This document shows positions 8,718-18,323 of a stretch of 36,912 nucleotides of DNA, in pieces. The notes under the pieces are model-generated. The model was not told the DNA's origin, searched no databases, and saw nothing but the letters and a program-made list of their open reading frames with translations. This DNA comes from an uncultured Planctomycetaceae bacterium. Its GTDB lineage: Bacteria > Planctomycetota > Planctomycetia > Gemmatales > Gemmataceae. The first letter of the stretch is position 1; the number at the start of each line of letters is the position of its first letter. Where the stretch lies: NCBI GenBank assembly GCA_903960945.1, contig CAJCCR010000079.1, forward strand, positions 1-36,912, in the 5' to 3' direction. Both the position numbers and the translations under genes were made by a program.

Positions 8718-10351
8718 CGATTAGCCCCCGAAGAAAACAATAATTCTGAACGGAGGGTAGGCAAAGGAAGTTGGTTTTTACCTTGCGAAAGTAATGACCA
8801 TATTTCAAGTTTTGCTGAAGTACGATCGCTTGGATCTAAAAAGGGCTTAAGAACGCCAATGAACTCTCCTGTACCTGCATTGCGATTTCCTGCTGCATCA
8901 AACAATGAGGTTCCTTTTTCAACGGTAACCCGATCTCCATCCCAAGTAAGTTTTTTAAGGTACAAAGATAAATCGCCAGTATCGATAAAAAGCCCTGGAA
9001 GAAGTCCCTCGAGAATCTGACTCGAAAAAATCAGTTCTTCGGTACTCGTGGCTTCTGCTAAATGCCCCGTATCCGCCCAATCATTAATGGGCCTGAATCC
9101 CGCTTCACGGGAAACAGGATTTGCATGGCTAAAAAAAACAACCTTGGAAGGCAGTTCAGAAACCGGCCATGCAACTTCACGATCACGGTAAACGGTATTC
9201 AAGGAAAGAGTATCACCCGTTACCACCACCATTTTTTGTGCAAGTTTTGGATCTGAAAGAGAAAGTTCCCGTAAAAATCTTCTTGCTTGCAACGCCTGCG
9301 AACCGACAACCATCAAAGGTTGCGTTTGTTCCGGTTTCAGTTTGATATCTAAAAGCAAAAATCTCAAGGCTTCTTTTTCAAAACGATTTGCGGCATAACG
9401 AACCCCGATGCTGGAGTCAACAATCTGTGGGATAGGATGCATATTCATGGAAAAAGACGATGCTTTTTTCCCTAGCATTTGCAAAGGCGGGGCCAAAAGA
9501 AATGCGAAGTTTGTATTTTGCTGGGCTAAAACGGTGGAACAAACCCAACCATACGCTGCCAATCCATCTGCGACCGTTTGTTTATTGAGAGAAGCCCAAA
9601 AGGTTGCGACAAAATCCCGTGCATAAGAGTCGTCTTCCCATAACACAATATGAACCGGGTCTGAATCTGGTTTCAAATCCGGGTTAGACCAAAGCAAACG
9701 GATTATGGCATCAGACATGATTCGATTATCAAAACCAAATCGAAAAGTTTTTTCAGGGTAAATCCCCATTAATCCGATTTCATCTGCAGAATTGGGCCCA
9801 AAAGTTCCGTTAAAATCTTTTGCAAGTGTATTAGAAGAAGCGGTAGTAAGAATTAGCGGAGGCGATTTCACAACATTAAGTTTTGCAGCAACCTTGGAAA
9901 CGGCTTGAACTATCGCCATTGCGTCGTCTGTAGTTGGCCCCCCAACAATTGCTGAGGGAATTATGGTTCGGGAGAATAATTTTTCCACCCAGTCTTCATA
10001 CTTCATACCACTGGAAATCTTGTACCACTTTACAACAATTGTCTGTTTGGAATCGGGGTGCGATATTTTAAAAAAAGGAACGCTAGCCGTAAGTTCAGGA
10101 AAAGTTTGACTTCCTAATTCAAACTTAACCTTGGCAAGAAAAGGATCCGGATGATTTGCCAACAATTTTCCCGAGGATACAAGCCTTTCCCATGCGGATG
10201 AGTAACTTGCGGGATAAACCCAAGCGATCTCTTTTTGATTGGGTTCTAATTCCTCTTCTTTCTGTTTAAAAAGTTTAAGGTTCCACAAAAAAAGCAGAAA
10301 CAGCACCAGTACAAAACTAAACCAATACACCTTACGCAAGAGATTCCTCAT
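8714..10351 (-). CDS. Membrane-anchored periplasmic-binding-protein-like protein (receptor/ligand-binding type)
   Basis: N-terminal TM anchor; 'AIVGGPTTDDAMAIVQAVSKVAAKLNVVKSPPLILTTASSN' and repeated alpha/beta segments resemble type I periplasmic-binding folds; overlaps the HK start (GTGA). Confidence 0.7.
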   Translation of the reverse strand: MRNLLRKVYWFSFVLVLFLLFLWNLKLFKQKEEELEPNQKEIAWVYPASYSSAWERLVSSGKLLANHPDPFLAKVKFELGSQTFPELTASVPFFKISHPDSKQTIVVKWYKISSGMKYEDWVEKLFSRTIIPSAIVGGPTTDDAMAIVQAVSKVAAKLNVVKSPPLILTTASSNTLAKDFNGTFGPNSADEIGLMGIYPEKTFRFGFDNRIMSDAIIRLLWSNPDLKPDSDPVHIVLWEDDSYARDFVATFWASLNKQTVADGLAAYGWVCSTVLAQQNTNFAFLLAPPLQMLGKKASSFSMNMHPIPQIVDSSIGVRYAANRFEKEALRFLLLDIKLKPEQTQPLMVVGSQALQARRFLRELSLSDPKLAQKMVVVTGDTLSLNTVYRDREVAWPVSELPSKVVFFSHANPVSREAGFRPINDWADTGHLAEATSTEELIFSSQILEGLLPGLFIDTGDLSLYLKKLTWDGDRVTVEKGTSLFDAAGNRNAGTGEFIGVLKPFLDPSDRTSAKLEIWSLLSQGKNQLPLPTLRSELLFSSGANR

Positions 10352-10527
10352 TCCAGTAAAAAAAAGTATTTAGTGCTAACCGCTACAACATTTATTTTAC
10401 CTTCCTAAAATTTCAAATGTCTGTCATAATTCATAAATTATATACAAGGATTATTTGGAAAGACCTTCGGGAGTATTGTAGCGTTCTTTCCAAGATATCT
10501 CCTCATCTAGTTTCAATAAGGTTTTTT

Positions 10528-12024
10528 ATGGCTATTAGCCCGACTACAATTGTTATTTTTGGCGCTTCTGGTGATTTAACCTCACGAAAGCTTATTCCTT
10601 CGCTTTATCGAATGGATCGCAAAGGAAGACTCCCTGAAAACATCAAGATAATTGGCGTGGCAAGGTCACCCTTCGATGACAACTCGTTTCGCTTAAAAAT
10701 GGCAGACGCCATCAAATCTTTATCCGCAGATGACTGGAATGAAGAAGCTTGGAATAAATTTGCCCCCCGTTTGGGATACGCCCGAGGCGATGCCTCTATG
10801 GATGGTGGCTTAGAAAATCTCCAAACCCAACTTGAAACCATCGAAAATGGATTACCTGGTAACAGGCTTTATTATCTTTCCGTTGCCCCACAGCTATACC
10901 CAGAAATCACAAAAAACCTTGGCAAACTTGGCATGGCAAGCTCCGTTGATGGAAATGCTTCCAACCCCGGCTGGCGCAGACTTATCATCGAAAAGCCCTT
11001 TGGTCATGACCTTTCTACCGCAAAAAGCCTAAACAGGGTTATTCGAACTCATTTTCACGAAGACCAAATCTACCGAATCGACCATTATCTCGGCAAAGAA
11101 ACTGTGCAAAACCTTTTGGTTTTCCGTTTTGCAAACACTCTTTTTGAACCTCTGTGGAACAGTAACTACATTGATCATGTGCAAATCACCGTTGCTGAAA
11201 CAGTAACTATCGGCAACCGCGCAGACTACTACGATAACGCTGGCATTTTACGCGACATGTTCCAAAATCATCTTTTGCAACTACTTTGCCTAGTGGCAAT
11301 GGAAGCCCCAGCACGATATGCAGCAGATCCACTTCGAAACGAAAAAACCAAGGTGCTTGATGCCATGCCTGTTTTTTCTGTCGAAGAAGCAAGGCAGCGA
11401 ATCGCAACCGGTAGGTATCAAGGATATTTGAATGAACGTGGTGTTAAACCCAATTCCCAAACACCGACCTTTGCTGCAGTAGAATTTTCAATCGATAACT
11501 GGCGCTGGAGAGGTGTACCCTTCTACTTGCGCTCTGGGAAAGGCCTTGCACTCCGCTCTAGCGAAGTGGTTATCCAATTCCGATGCCCCCCACACTTAAT
11601 GTTCCCCATGCCTCCGGGAAGCTCGATCCAATGCAACAGACTAGCAATTTGTATTCAACCTGATGAGGGCATTCATCTAAACTTCATCACCAAAGAACCC
11701 GACCGTGATGGAACTGTTCTAATGCCCTCTGATATGGAATTTCACTATCGAAACGCTTATGCCAACGTCAAACTTCCCGAGGCATACGAAAGGTTGCTGC
11801 AAGACGCCCTAAATGGTGATGCCTCGCTATTTATGCGGAGCGATGAAATTGAAAGATCTTGGGAGCTAATAGAGCCTTTTCTGCTCGCAACTGAAGATTC
11901 CCATGCAAAAACCCCCGAAGACTACCACATTGGCACTATGGGCACCGCAGGGGCAGACGCACTGCTTGCCAAGAATGGCCGATCTTGGATCTCGATGGGA
12001 TTAGCAAAAAAACCTAAGGATTAG
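10528..12024 (+). CDS. zwf: Glucose-6-phosphate 1-dehydrogenase
   Basis: 'TIVIFGASGDLTSRKLIPSLY', 'RIDHYLGKETVQNLLVFRFAN', 'PFYLRSGKGL'. Start MAISPTT chosen over the longer ORF start at 10417. Confidence 0.96.
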   Translation: MAISPTTIVIFGASGDLTSRKLIPSLYRMDRKGRLPENIKIIGVARSPFDDNSFRLKMADAIKSLSADDWNEEAWNKFAPRLGYARGDASMDGGLENLQTQLETIENGLPGNRLYYLSVAPQLYPEITKNLGKLGMASSVDGNASNPGWRRLIIEKPFGHDLSTAKSLNRVIRTHFHEDQIYRIDHYLGKETVQNLLVFRFANTLFEPLWNSNYIDHVQITVAETVTIGNRADYYDNAGILRDMFQNHLLQLLCLVAMEAPARYAADPLRNEKTKVLDAMPVFSVEEARQRIATGRYQGYLNERGVKPNSQTPTFAAVEFSIDNWRWRGVPFYLRSGKGLALRSSEVVIQFRCPPHLMFPMPPGSSIQCNRLAICIQPDEGIHLNFITKEPDRDGTVLMPSDMEFHYRNAYANVKLPEAYERLLQDALNGDASLFMRSDEIERSWELIEPFLLATEDSHAKTPEDYHIGTMGTAGADALLAKNGRSWISMGLAKKPKD

Positions 12025-12116
12025 CCAAGTTTCTGATTGGCCTTGCCCAGATTTACAAAAGCGTTACGCTACTGCCTAAAGCTGAAACTTTAGCTCCAGA
12101 CAAAAGGCAGGGTTCC

Positions 12117-12821
12117 ATGGATTGGATTTTATATTTCGTTGATTTGATCAGGCATTTAGATGTCCACCTTAATGACCTTGTAGGAACCATGGGCCCGTGG
12201 TTTTATCTAGCCATGTTTGCAATCATTTTTTGCGAAACAGGCTTGCTCGTTACCCCATTTCTTCCAGGCGACTCTTTGCTATTCACCCTGGGCGCAATGT
12301 GCATGTCAATCAATAGCGAATTAAATCTTCCAGCAATGGCCCTTACTCTTTTAGTCGCAGCAGTCTTAGGTGACGCTGTTAATTATTCTTTGGGATATTG
12401 GACAGGGCCAAGGGTATTCAAATTTGAAAAATCCTTTTTGCTAAACAAAGATCACCTATTGAAAGCGCAGGGATTCTACGAAAAGTATGGAAAAAAAATG
12501 ATTATTTTAGCAAGATTTGTCCCAATTATTCGCACCTTTGCCCCTTTTGTCGCAGGCATAGGCAAAATGACTTACCCTACATTTTTAGCTTACAATGTGA
12601 TTGGTGCCATTGCTTGGGTAGGGCTTTGCATGGGTGCAGGCGTCATGTTTGGGCAAATACCATGGGTTAAAAAGAATTTTGAAGTGGTAATTCTTGGAGT
12701 CATCTTTATTTCAATTTTACCATTGATCTACGAATTTGTTCTTAGCCGCTATGCTGCCCCAAAAAAAACGATTCTTAACGCCAAGGATCTGAGTGCTGAC
12801 CTCCAAAGTAAAGCAGGGTAA
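12117..12821 (+). CDS. DedA/SNARE-associated family membrane protein
   Basis: 'FCETGLLVTPFLPGDSLLFTLGAM', 'GDAVNYSLGYWTGPRVF', 'KYGKKMIILARFVPIIRTFAPFVAGIGKM'. Confidence 0.94.
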   Translation: MDWILYFVDLIRHLDVHLNDLVGTMGPWFYLAMFAIIFCETGLLVTPFLPGDSLLFTLGAMCMSINSELNLPAMALTLLVAAVLGDAVNYSLGYWTGPRVFKFEKSFLLNKDHLLKAQGFYEKYGKKMIILARFVPIIRTFAPFVAGIGKMTYPTFLAYNVIGAIAWVGLCMGAGVMFGQIPWVKKNFEVVILGVIFISILPLIYEFVLSRYAAPKKTILNAKDLSADLQSKAG

Positions 12822-12822
12822 A

Positions 12823-13185
12823 ATGCCAAAAATCATCTCGAATCCGATTCAAATCGAAGCTGCAGGTACAGGCAATAAAATCATTCAAGAATTCTTTGGC
12901 AAAATTACCTCTGCAGATTCCAACATCAGTATTGCCAAAATGATAAGCCCTGAAGGATGGTCTGAACCGGGCCAAACTCCTGAATTCGATGAATACACCC
13001 TTGTATTAAAAGGCTGCATGCATGTTGAAACAAAAACTGGCCTAAACGTTATCAAAGCGGGTCAGGCAATCCAAACTTTTGCGGGAGAATGGATTCGCTA
13101 CAGCACCCCGGAAAAAGGTGGGGCGGAATATATCGCAATCTGCCTTCCTGCTTTTACCCCGGAATCAGTCAACCGGGACGAATAA
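12823..13185 (+). CDS. Cupin-domain protein (120 aa)
   Basis: 'EFDEYTLVLKGCMHVETKTGLNVIKAGQAIQTFAGEWIRYSTPE'; ATG 1 nt after the DedA stop codon. Confidence 0.82.
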   Translation: MPKIISNPIQIEAAGTGNKIIQEFFGKITSADSNISIAKMISPEGWSEPGQTPEFDEYTLVLKGCMHVETKTGLNVIKAGQAIQTFAGEWIRYSTPEKGGAEYIAICLPAFTPESVNRDE

Positions 13186-13275
13186 TTCGTTTTTTAATCC
13201 ATTACAATTTGGTAAGCTATTCTTGGTCTAAGTTAATGGTCAACCACATTGGTGGTTACTCATCTAGGAATCGCC

Positions 13276-14619
13276 ATGGATAGCCTTTTGCACCACAATC
13301 TAACCCAAGCACAATGGGTTTCCTTTATTACTCTTTTGGTGATCGGCCTTCCTGTTGCTGCATATATTTTAAGAACATGCCTGAGCCTATTTAATGAGGA
13401 AATGCCTTCCTACGGAAGAGCAATGTTCATTGTTCCTGCTGTAGCCTTGGGAGCTTATCTTGCCTTTGATGTACTTTCTTACCTCGTGTTATTAGCGATC
13501 AAAGATCTCAAAGTGATTCAGCGGACTCCCTATGGGCAAGCCGGATTCGGCTTTTCGCAATGGCTATTTACTGCACTACCAATTAAATGGGCCATTCTTT
13601 CTGTCATTCCGTTTATTCGATACACCCTTGTATTTATCGTGATAGCGATTGCAGGAATATTGCAAGTTTTCTTTCTAACGATTCCATTTCGAAAAGCGTT
13701 ATTCATCTTTGCTGCTCAATGGGCCGCCAACTTATTTGCATTCTTCATCATCAGCAATGTATTGCATTTTTCCTCAGGGCTTTTGGGGCATTCTTCCGGA
13801 CTGAATGTTGATATGAAAACCATTCATGACAAATACGAAGCAGTGGTTTCCAATGATAAAGCAAAAGATGCAATAAATGGGGCCAATGAAACCGTAAAAA
13901 CAGGCCTTCATGCGGTGCATGAAAGGGCTGACCCGATACTCAAGGAGTTAAAGGAAAACCTAAAGCCAATAACCGATAAGTTACCCGCATCTGTAAATCA
14001 TTTTTTGGATTCTGGAGGTTGGTGGTTGGTAATTGGGTTGTTAAGCGTGATCTTTTTCTTTTGGGCAAGATCTCTTTGGTACAAGATCAAACGAGCATTC
14101 AGGAAAGGTAACGCCAACAAGAAAAAACTACTGCTATCATCAGAAAAATGGGCAGCAGGAGAACTATTCGAAGATTTATCAAAAATGACTCCCCCGATCA
14201 ACAGGCCGGGTAAAGATCGTGTGACCGTCAAAGGAATACCTGCAAGAATATACCTTATTATTATGGCAAAGGCAGGCGGTTCTGGCCCTGATTTAAGCGA
14301 AAGCCAATCAGAAGCCATACTTGATTATGTATTATCAGGACTAGGCGAAGTTTCGAGCCGAGATTATCCACGAGTAAAGATATGGGAACCGCAATACAGC
14401 CCAGAAGGATTCACCCAAATCTTCAATCAAAATATCAGGGTGCCTGAACCCAAAGGCACCAAATCTAATTGGATATTAGCCAACGGCACAGTGAAAATGG
14501 GGCGAGATAAAATCTATCTGGGTATCGCCTTTTTTGCAGATGAGCCAAACCTTGTCCGAAATATCGCAATCACAGGTGATCAATGGCTTGATGTTCTGCG
14601 CATTGAAACGCTTGATTAA
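13276..14619 (+). CDS. Multi-pass membrane protein of unknown function
   Basis: Several hydrophobic helices in the N-terminal half, an amphipathic central region, one more TM segment, and a soluble C-terminal domain. ATG at 13276 preferred to GTG at 13249. Confidence 0.78.
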   Translation: MDSLLHHNLTQAQWVSFITLLVIGLPVAAYILRTCLSLFNEEMPSYGRAMFIVPAVALGAYLAFDVLSYLVLLAIKDLKVIQRTPYGQAGFGFSQWLFTALPIKWAILSVIPFIRYTLVFIVIAIAGILQVFFLTIPFRKALFIFAAQWAANLFAFFIISNVLHFSSGLLGHSSGLNVDMKTIHDKYEAVVSNDKAKDAINGANETVKTGLHAVHERADPILKELKENLKPITDKLPASVNHFLDSGGWWLVIGLLSVIFFFWARSLWYKIKRAFRKGNANKKKLLLSSEKWAAGELFEDLSKMTPPINRPGKDRVTVKGIPARIYLIIMAKAGGSGPDLSESQSEAILDYVLSGLGEVSSRDYPRVKIWEPQYSPEGFTQIFNQNIRVPEPKGTKSNWILANGTVKMGRDKIYLGIAFFADEPNLVRNIAITGDQWLDVLRIETLD

Positions 14620-15998
14620 TAATCCTCTGCCGATTGGGCATCGTTATTCTGAGAATTGCGCCAGTTGCAAAAAGATTCAACACTGTAGGAAATTACGCCG
14701 CCCATAATTAGACAAACCAAGCTCATAAAATGCCAACCTGTGATAAGATGCAAAAATGCGACAATTAAAAGGCTAAGCACAGATCCCAATCCTAAAAATG
14801 TCAGATCCCTTGTATCGGGGTTAAACTCTGCAATGAGTTTCTTGACTGAAAATTCTTCATCATCTTCAGAAACATCAGGTCGCACGGTTGGAATAATTTT
14901 AAGTTTCGGGGTCGCGGGTTGTGTCGTTTCAACATTAGGCATGGTAGGCACATAAGGAACAGCAATGTATTCTTCGTTACGGCCAGCAACCGCTTCTTCC
15001 TCAGCAGCCAAAGAAACACGAAGAGCTTTTGCAGCATGAACAATTTTTGCAGGCCTGTCTGAAACCGTCGGAGAAACCATCTGGTCGGCTAACGCTGCCA
15101 ACTCTTCCGGGGCTTCGGGGGTAATAGAATTGAGTGGGGGGAAAATCCCTGTTCCTTCAACTTCAGCAGACAATTTGCCCGCAATAGAACTATAAAGCAA
15201 TTTACCTACCCGAAAATTCTCTTCGGCCAAGGTCAAATCTTTTACCCCATTAAAGCTTGAGCCACTACTTAAAGGGACAATATTACCTTCAGGAGAAACC
15301 TTAACTTCGGTGGCAATCATATTAGGAGAAATAAAGGCGTTTGTAACCTTGACTGTTTTTGGCCCCTTGGGTTGATTCTTGTTCGTTGCAAGGATCACAT
15401 CCGAGTTGGAAAGATTACCACAAGGTACAGATTTCTCCTGGGCATGAGCCACTGCAACCATCACAATCGCCATGATTTTTGCAGCATTTTGGTGCGGTAT
15501 TTTACCCCGACGGGAGAGAATCATTTCGAGGCTTTCGCCCTCAAAAAATTCTCTGACTATAAAAGTGTGGCCGTTTGATTCACCATTATCCACCAAACCT
15601 GCAAGATGTGGGTGCTTTATTTCCAGACCTATTTGCAATTGCCCCTGAAACTTTTTATTCAATGCGGGGTCTTTTATTACTTCATCGTTAACAAACTGCA
15701 GGGCAAATTGTTCGCCTAGTGGATTTTGTACTTTCACCCCACCTGCATAGGCTCCCGTTTTTATTATTTCGATCACTTTATAATTTGCAATTTTAAGAGC
15801 AGAGACTTTCCCAGACACCAACACCATTGCTTGAAATTCACTCAAAAACTTGTTCAAAACCATCCATTTTAGAAACATTTTAACATCGGCAGACTCAGTC
15901 CGATTCGCTACAAACCAACGTTGCTTGGCGCCCTCAACATCGCGGGAGGTAAGCAACTTCTTTTCAATAATCGTTTGAATTACTTGGTCAACATTCAT
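14616..15998 (-). CDS. Protein kinase-like (probable pseudokinase) with two C-terminal TM helices
   Basis: Kinase-fold context 'KHPHLAGLVDNGESNGHTFIVREFFEGESLEMILSRRGKIPHQNAAKIMAIVMVAVAHAQEKSV' but catalytic motifs are substituted; C-terminal hydrophobic pair. Confidence 0.83.
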   Translation of the reverse strand: MNVDQVIQTIIEKKLLTSRDVEGAKQRWFVANRTESADVKMFLKWMVLNKFLSEFQAMVLVSGKVSALKIANYKVIEIIKTGAYAGGVKVQNPLGEQFALQFVNDEVIKDPALNKKFQGQLQIGLEIKHPHLAGLVDNGESNGHTFIVREFFEGESLEMILSRRGKIPHQNAAKIMAIVMVAVAHAQEKSVPCGNLSNSDVILATNKNQPKGPKTVKVTNAFISPNMIATEVKVSPEGNIVPLSSGSSFNGVKDLTLAEENFRVGKLLYSSIAGKLSAEVEGTGIFPPLNSITPEAPEELAALADQMVSPTVSDRPAKIVHAAKALRVSLAAEEEAVAGRNEEYIAVPYVPTMPNVETTQPATPKLKIIPTVRPDVSEDDEEFSVKKLIAEFNPDTRDLTFLGLGSVLSLLIVAFLHLITGWHFMSLVCLIMGGVISYSVESFCNWRNSQNNDAQSAEDY

Positions 15999-16156
15999 TT
16001 CTGCACCCAAATCTTATTTGTTAATGATTTGTTGTTTAATAGACATTGCTAGATGTTACAACATTTAAACCATTATTTCACAAGAAAAATACTTTGACTT
16101 ATTGCTAAATTCTCAATTTACCAATATACCTACCCTATTACCTTGGGAGATATTTC

Positions 16157-16654
16157 ATGCGTCATGTACTTTCGGCTTTAGTTCAAAATCAACCCGGTGT
16201 GCTTGCCCACATCTCTGGCATGCTTGCTTCGCGTGGTTTTAACATCGAAAGCCTCGCTGTAGGAGAGACCGAAGACAAAAATCTTTCCAGAATGACTTTT
16301 GTCGTTCATGGTACTAATGCTGAACTTGAACAAGTTCGAAAGCAATTAGATAAAGTCGTTACTGCTGTTCGTGTAGATGATATTAGCTCTGAAAATTTCA
16401 TCGAACGCGACCTAATGCTTATTAAAGTTCAGGCTATGCCAACTCAAAGAGTTGAAATTTCTTTGCTCGTTGAAATGTTTCGAGGTAAAGTTGTTGATAT
16501 AGGCACTGAAACTTTGGTTATTGAAATCAGCGGACAAGAAACTAAAGTTGTTGCTTTCATTGATCTCATGCGACCCTATGGCATTATTGAACTAGCCCGA
16601 ACAGGCAGAATTGCGTTGGTTCGTGGCAAAGGCAGCAAAGAGGTTCGAAATTAA
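16157..16654 (+). CDS. ilvN: Acetolactate synthase small (regulatory) subunit
   Basis: 'LSALVQNQPGVLAHISGMLASRGFNIESLAVGETED..LSRMTFVV' ACT domain, 'ERDLMLIKVQA', 'RPYGIIELARTGRIALVRG'. Confidence 0.96.
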   Translation: MRHVLSALVQNQPGVLAHISGMLASRGFNIESLAVGETEDKNLSRMTFVVHGTNAELEQVRKQLDKVVTAVRVDDISSENFIERDLMLIKVQAMPTQRVEISLLVEMFRGKVVDIGTETLVIEISGQETKVVAFIDLMRPYGIIELARTGRIALVRGKGSKEVRN

Positions 16655-16959
16655 TGAGCAATCAAGAACTGATTCAATCTTCCACACGGAACCTTAATCC
16701 CGAAATTTCAAATATTTTAAATACCCTTACCAAAGGGCAAAGAATCAGGGTTACTCTCAAACTTCGAGTTGGGAGCACTGCAACTTGGATGGCACCTGTT
16801 GAAGGCACCTTCAGGCATTTCAATTTCCTCTCAACTGGAATAGCAACCGATCGTATTCCTGAAGATGATATCGTTGTTGTTTGTGTTCATTTCACAAAAG
16901 ACAACGGCGAACTAAGTAGTTTCACCGTAGACGATCATACCAAAATAGAAAAGCTTTAG
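16654..16959 (+). CDS. Small protein of unknown function, translationally coupled to ilvN
   Basis: TAATG stop/start overlap with ilvN; 101-aa ORF. Confidence 0.75.
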   Translation: MSNQELIQSSTRNLNPEISNILNTLTKGQRIRVTLKLRVGSTATWMAPVEGTFRHFNFLSTGIATDRIPEDDIVVVCVHFTKDNGELSSFTVDDHTKIEKL

Positions 16960-16961
16960 GG

Positions 16962-17918
16962 CTATCTGCTTCGCCAGACTTTTTCTTTGCTTAGTCCCAA
17001 GGCTGCAGCTTTTTCTTTGATTAATTCGTAAAATCTTGGAGCATCACCAGGGTAGCCTGCAGTTGGTACTATTCCGGGCACCTGCTCTGCCCAGTAGATA
17101 TTAAACTGCTTCATTAACCTTTCACGCATCCATTTTGCGAGCATACTCGCAAGGCCCACCATGGGGTAATTAACATCCGCCTTGGGAAGAATCTTGAAAT
17201 TCCAATTTTGATCCGCGCCTAATGATTTGTAATTACTTTCACTTATCCCCTCCTGCCTAGCAAGAATCAAACCTTTGTTCAAAATGTTTTGTAATGTTGC
17301 TGAATAATTGTTTTTCCCGCCATGCTTGTCCACATATCCGTAAATGGAATCATTCTGCGAAAAGTTTGATTCAAAATGCTTGAAGATATTTATCATCCCT
17401 TTGGAAAGAACCGCGCCTTTGTTGTCTTCTTTTTCAACCACCTCATTGAATGCCAGCGAGGGCAGGATAAAAAATCTACAATCAAAAGATTCGAACCCGG
17501 CCTCTGCAAAATTCAAACTGTTTATGGAATGAAGGGCATCCGAATCTATGCCTGGCAGGAACGTATTTTCTTCAGGTTTAAACCAAGATTCTTGGGCTAG
17601 ATCTGTTGTCCCAAAAACAGACTTTTCATTAAGCCAGGCCCCAAGTGTTTCCTTGGTATTAAAAAATAATGCGACAGTTTTTTCCAACCCTTCGAGGCCT
17701 TCTTTTGCATAGGCTTTTTTCGAATCATCCACCAAGGGCTTAGAGTCCGGTTTTTTCTTGGCAGATCGAGAAAGGGTTTTAAAAGCTTCTACCCAATCGC
17801 CCTCTCCCTTCCACTTCGCCATAACTCCTGCCATCACAAACGGTCCTAGATTTGGACCATAGCCGGCCTCATCCATTCCTACCACCCATGTCGGCGTCGC
17901 ACCCTGAAATTGGCTCAT
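16962..17918 (-). CDS. Divergent ribonuclease HII-like protein
   Basis: 'VVGMDEAGYGPNLGPFVMAGV' (cf. GIDEAGRGPLAGP), 'LVDDSKKAY', 'GYVDKHGGKNNYS', 'MVGLASMLAKWMRERLM' follow RNase HII motif order. Confidence 0.78.
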   Translation of the reverse strand: MSQFQGATPTWVVGMDEAGYGPNLGPFVMAGVMAKWKGEGDWVEAFKTLSRSAKKKPDSKPLVDDSKKAYAKEGLEGLEKTVALFFNTKETLGAWLNEKSVFGTTDLAQESWFKPEENTFLPGIDSDALHSINSLNFAEAGFESFDCRFFILPSLAFNEVVEKEDNKGAVLSKGMINIFKHFESNFSQNDSIYGYVDKHGGKNNYSATLQNILNKGLILARQEGISESNYKSLGADQNWNFKILPKADVNYPMVGLASMLAKWMRERLMKQFNIYWAEQVPGIVPTAGYPGDAPRFYELIKEKAAALGLSKEKVWRSR

Positions 17919-17978
17919 AAAGTTCTCGAAGTCTTTCTGAAATTTTGTAGTTTATTCTATAACACAAGGGGACCAACA

Positions 17979-18323
17979 ATGCTTAGTGAAAACATATTCT
18001 TAAAAATCATCTCGAAAGCAATTCCAGTAACCATAATTCATGAAGATAGTGAATGCCTTGCATTTAACGATATAAATCCGCAGGCGCCTGTTCATATTCT
18101 TATAATTCCTAAAAAAGAAATAAAAACGCACGCTGATTTAACACCAGAAGACGCCCCCCTTATGGGGCATCTTCATCTAGTTGCAACCAAGATTGCAAAA
18201 GATCTTGGGTTGGAAAAAGGCTATAGGTTGGTCATTAATTGCAAAGAAACCGGCGGGCAGACTGTACCCCATATTCATATGCATTTGCTAGGTGGTAGAA
18301 ATCTAAGTTGGCCACCAGGTTAA
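17979..18323 (+). CDS. HIT family protein (histidine triad hydrolase)
   Basis: 'FNDINPQAPVHILIIPKKEI' and 'GQTVPHIHMHLLGGR'. ATG at 17979 preferred. Confidence 0.95.
   Translation: MLSENIFLKIISKAIPVTIIHEDSECLAFNDINPQAPVHILIIPKKEIKTHADLTPEDAPLMGHLHLVATKIAKDLGLEKGYRLVINCKETGGQTVPHIHMHLLGGRNLSWPPG

Noticed and set aside
12072-12110. Nested inverted repeats (ctgcct...aggcag and ctaaag...ctttag) between zwf and dedA considered as terminator/riboswitch
   Set aside because: Only 6-bp arms, no U-run and no recognised aptamer; too weak to list as a feature.
13242-13257. Small hairpin AACCAC-N4-GTGGTT upstream of the 13276 start
   Set aside because: 6-bp arms only; could be chance and no regulatory context is visible.
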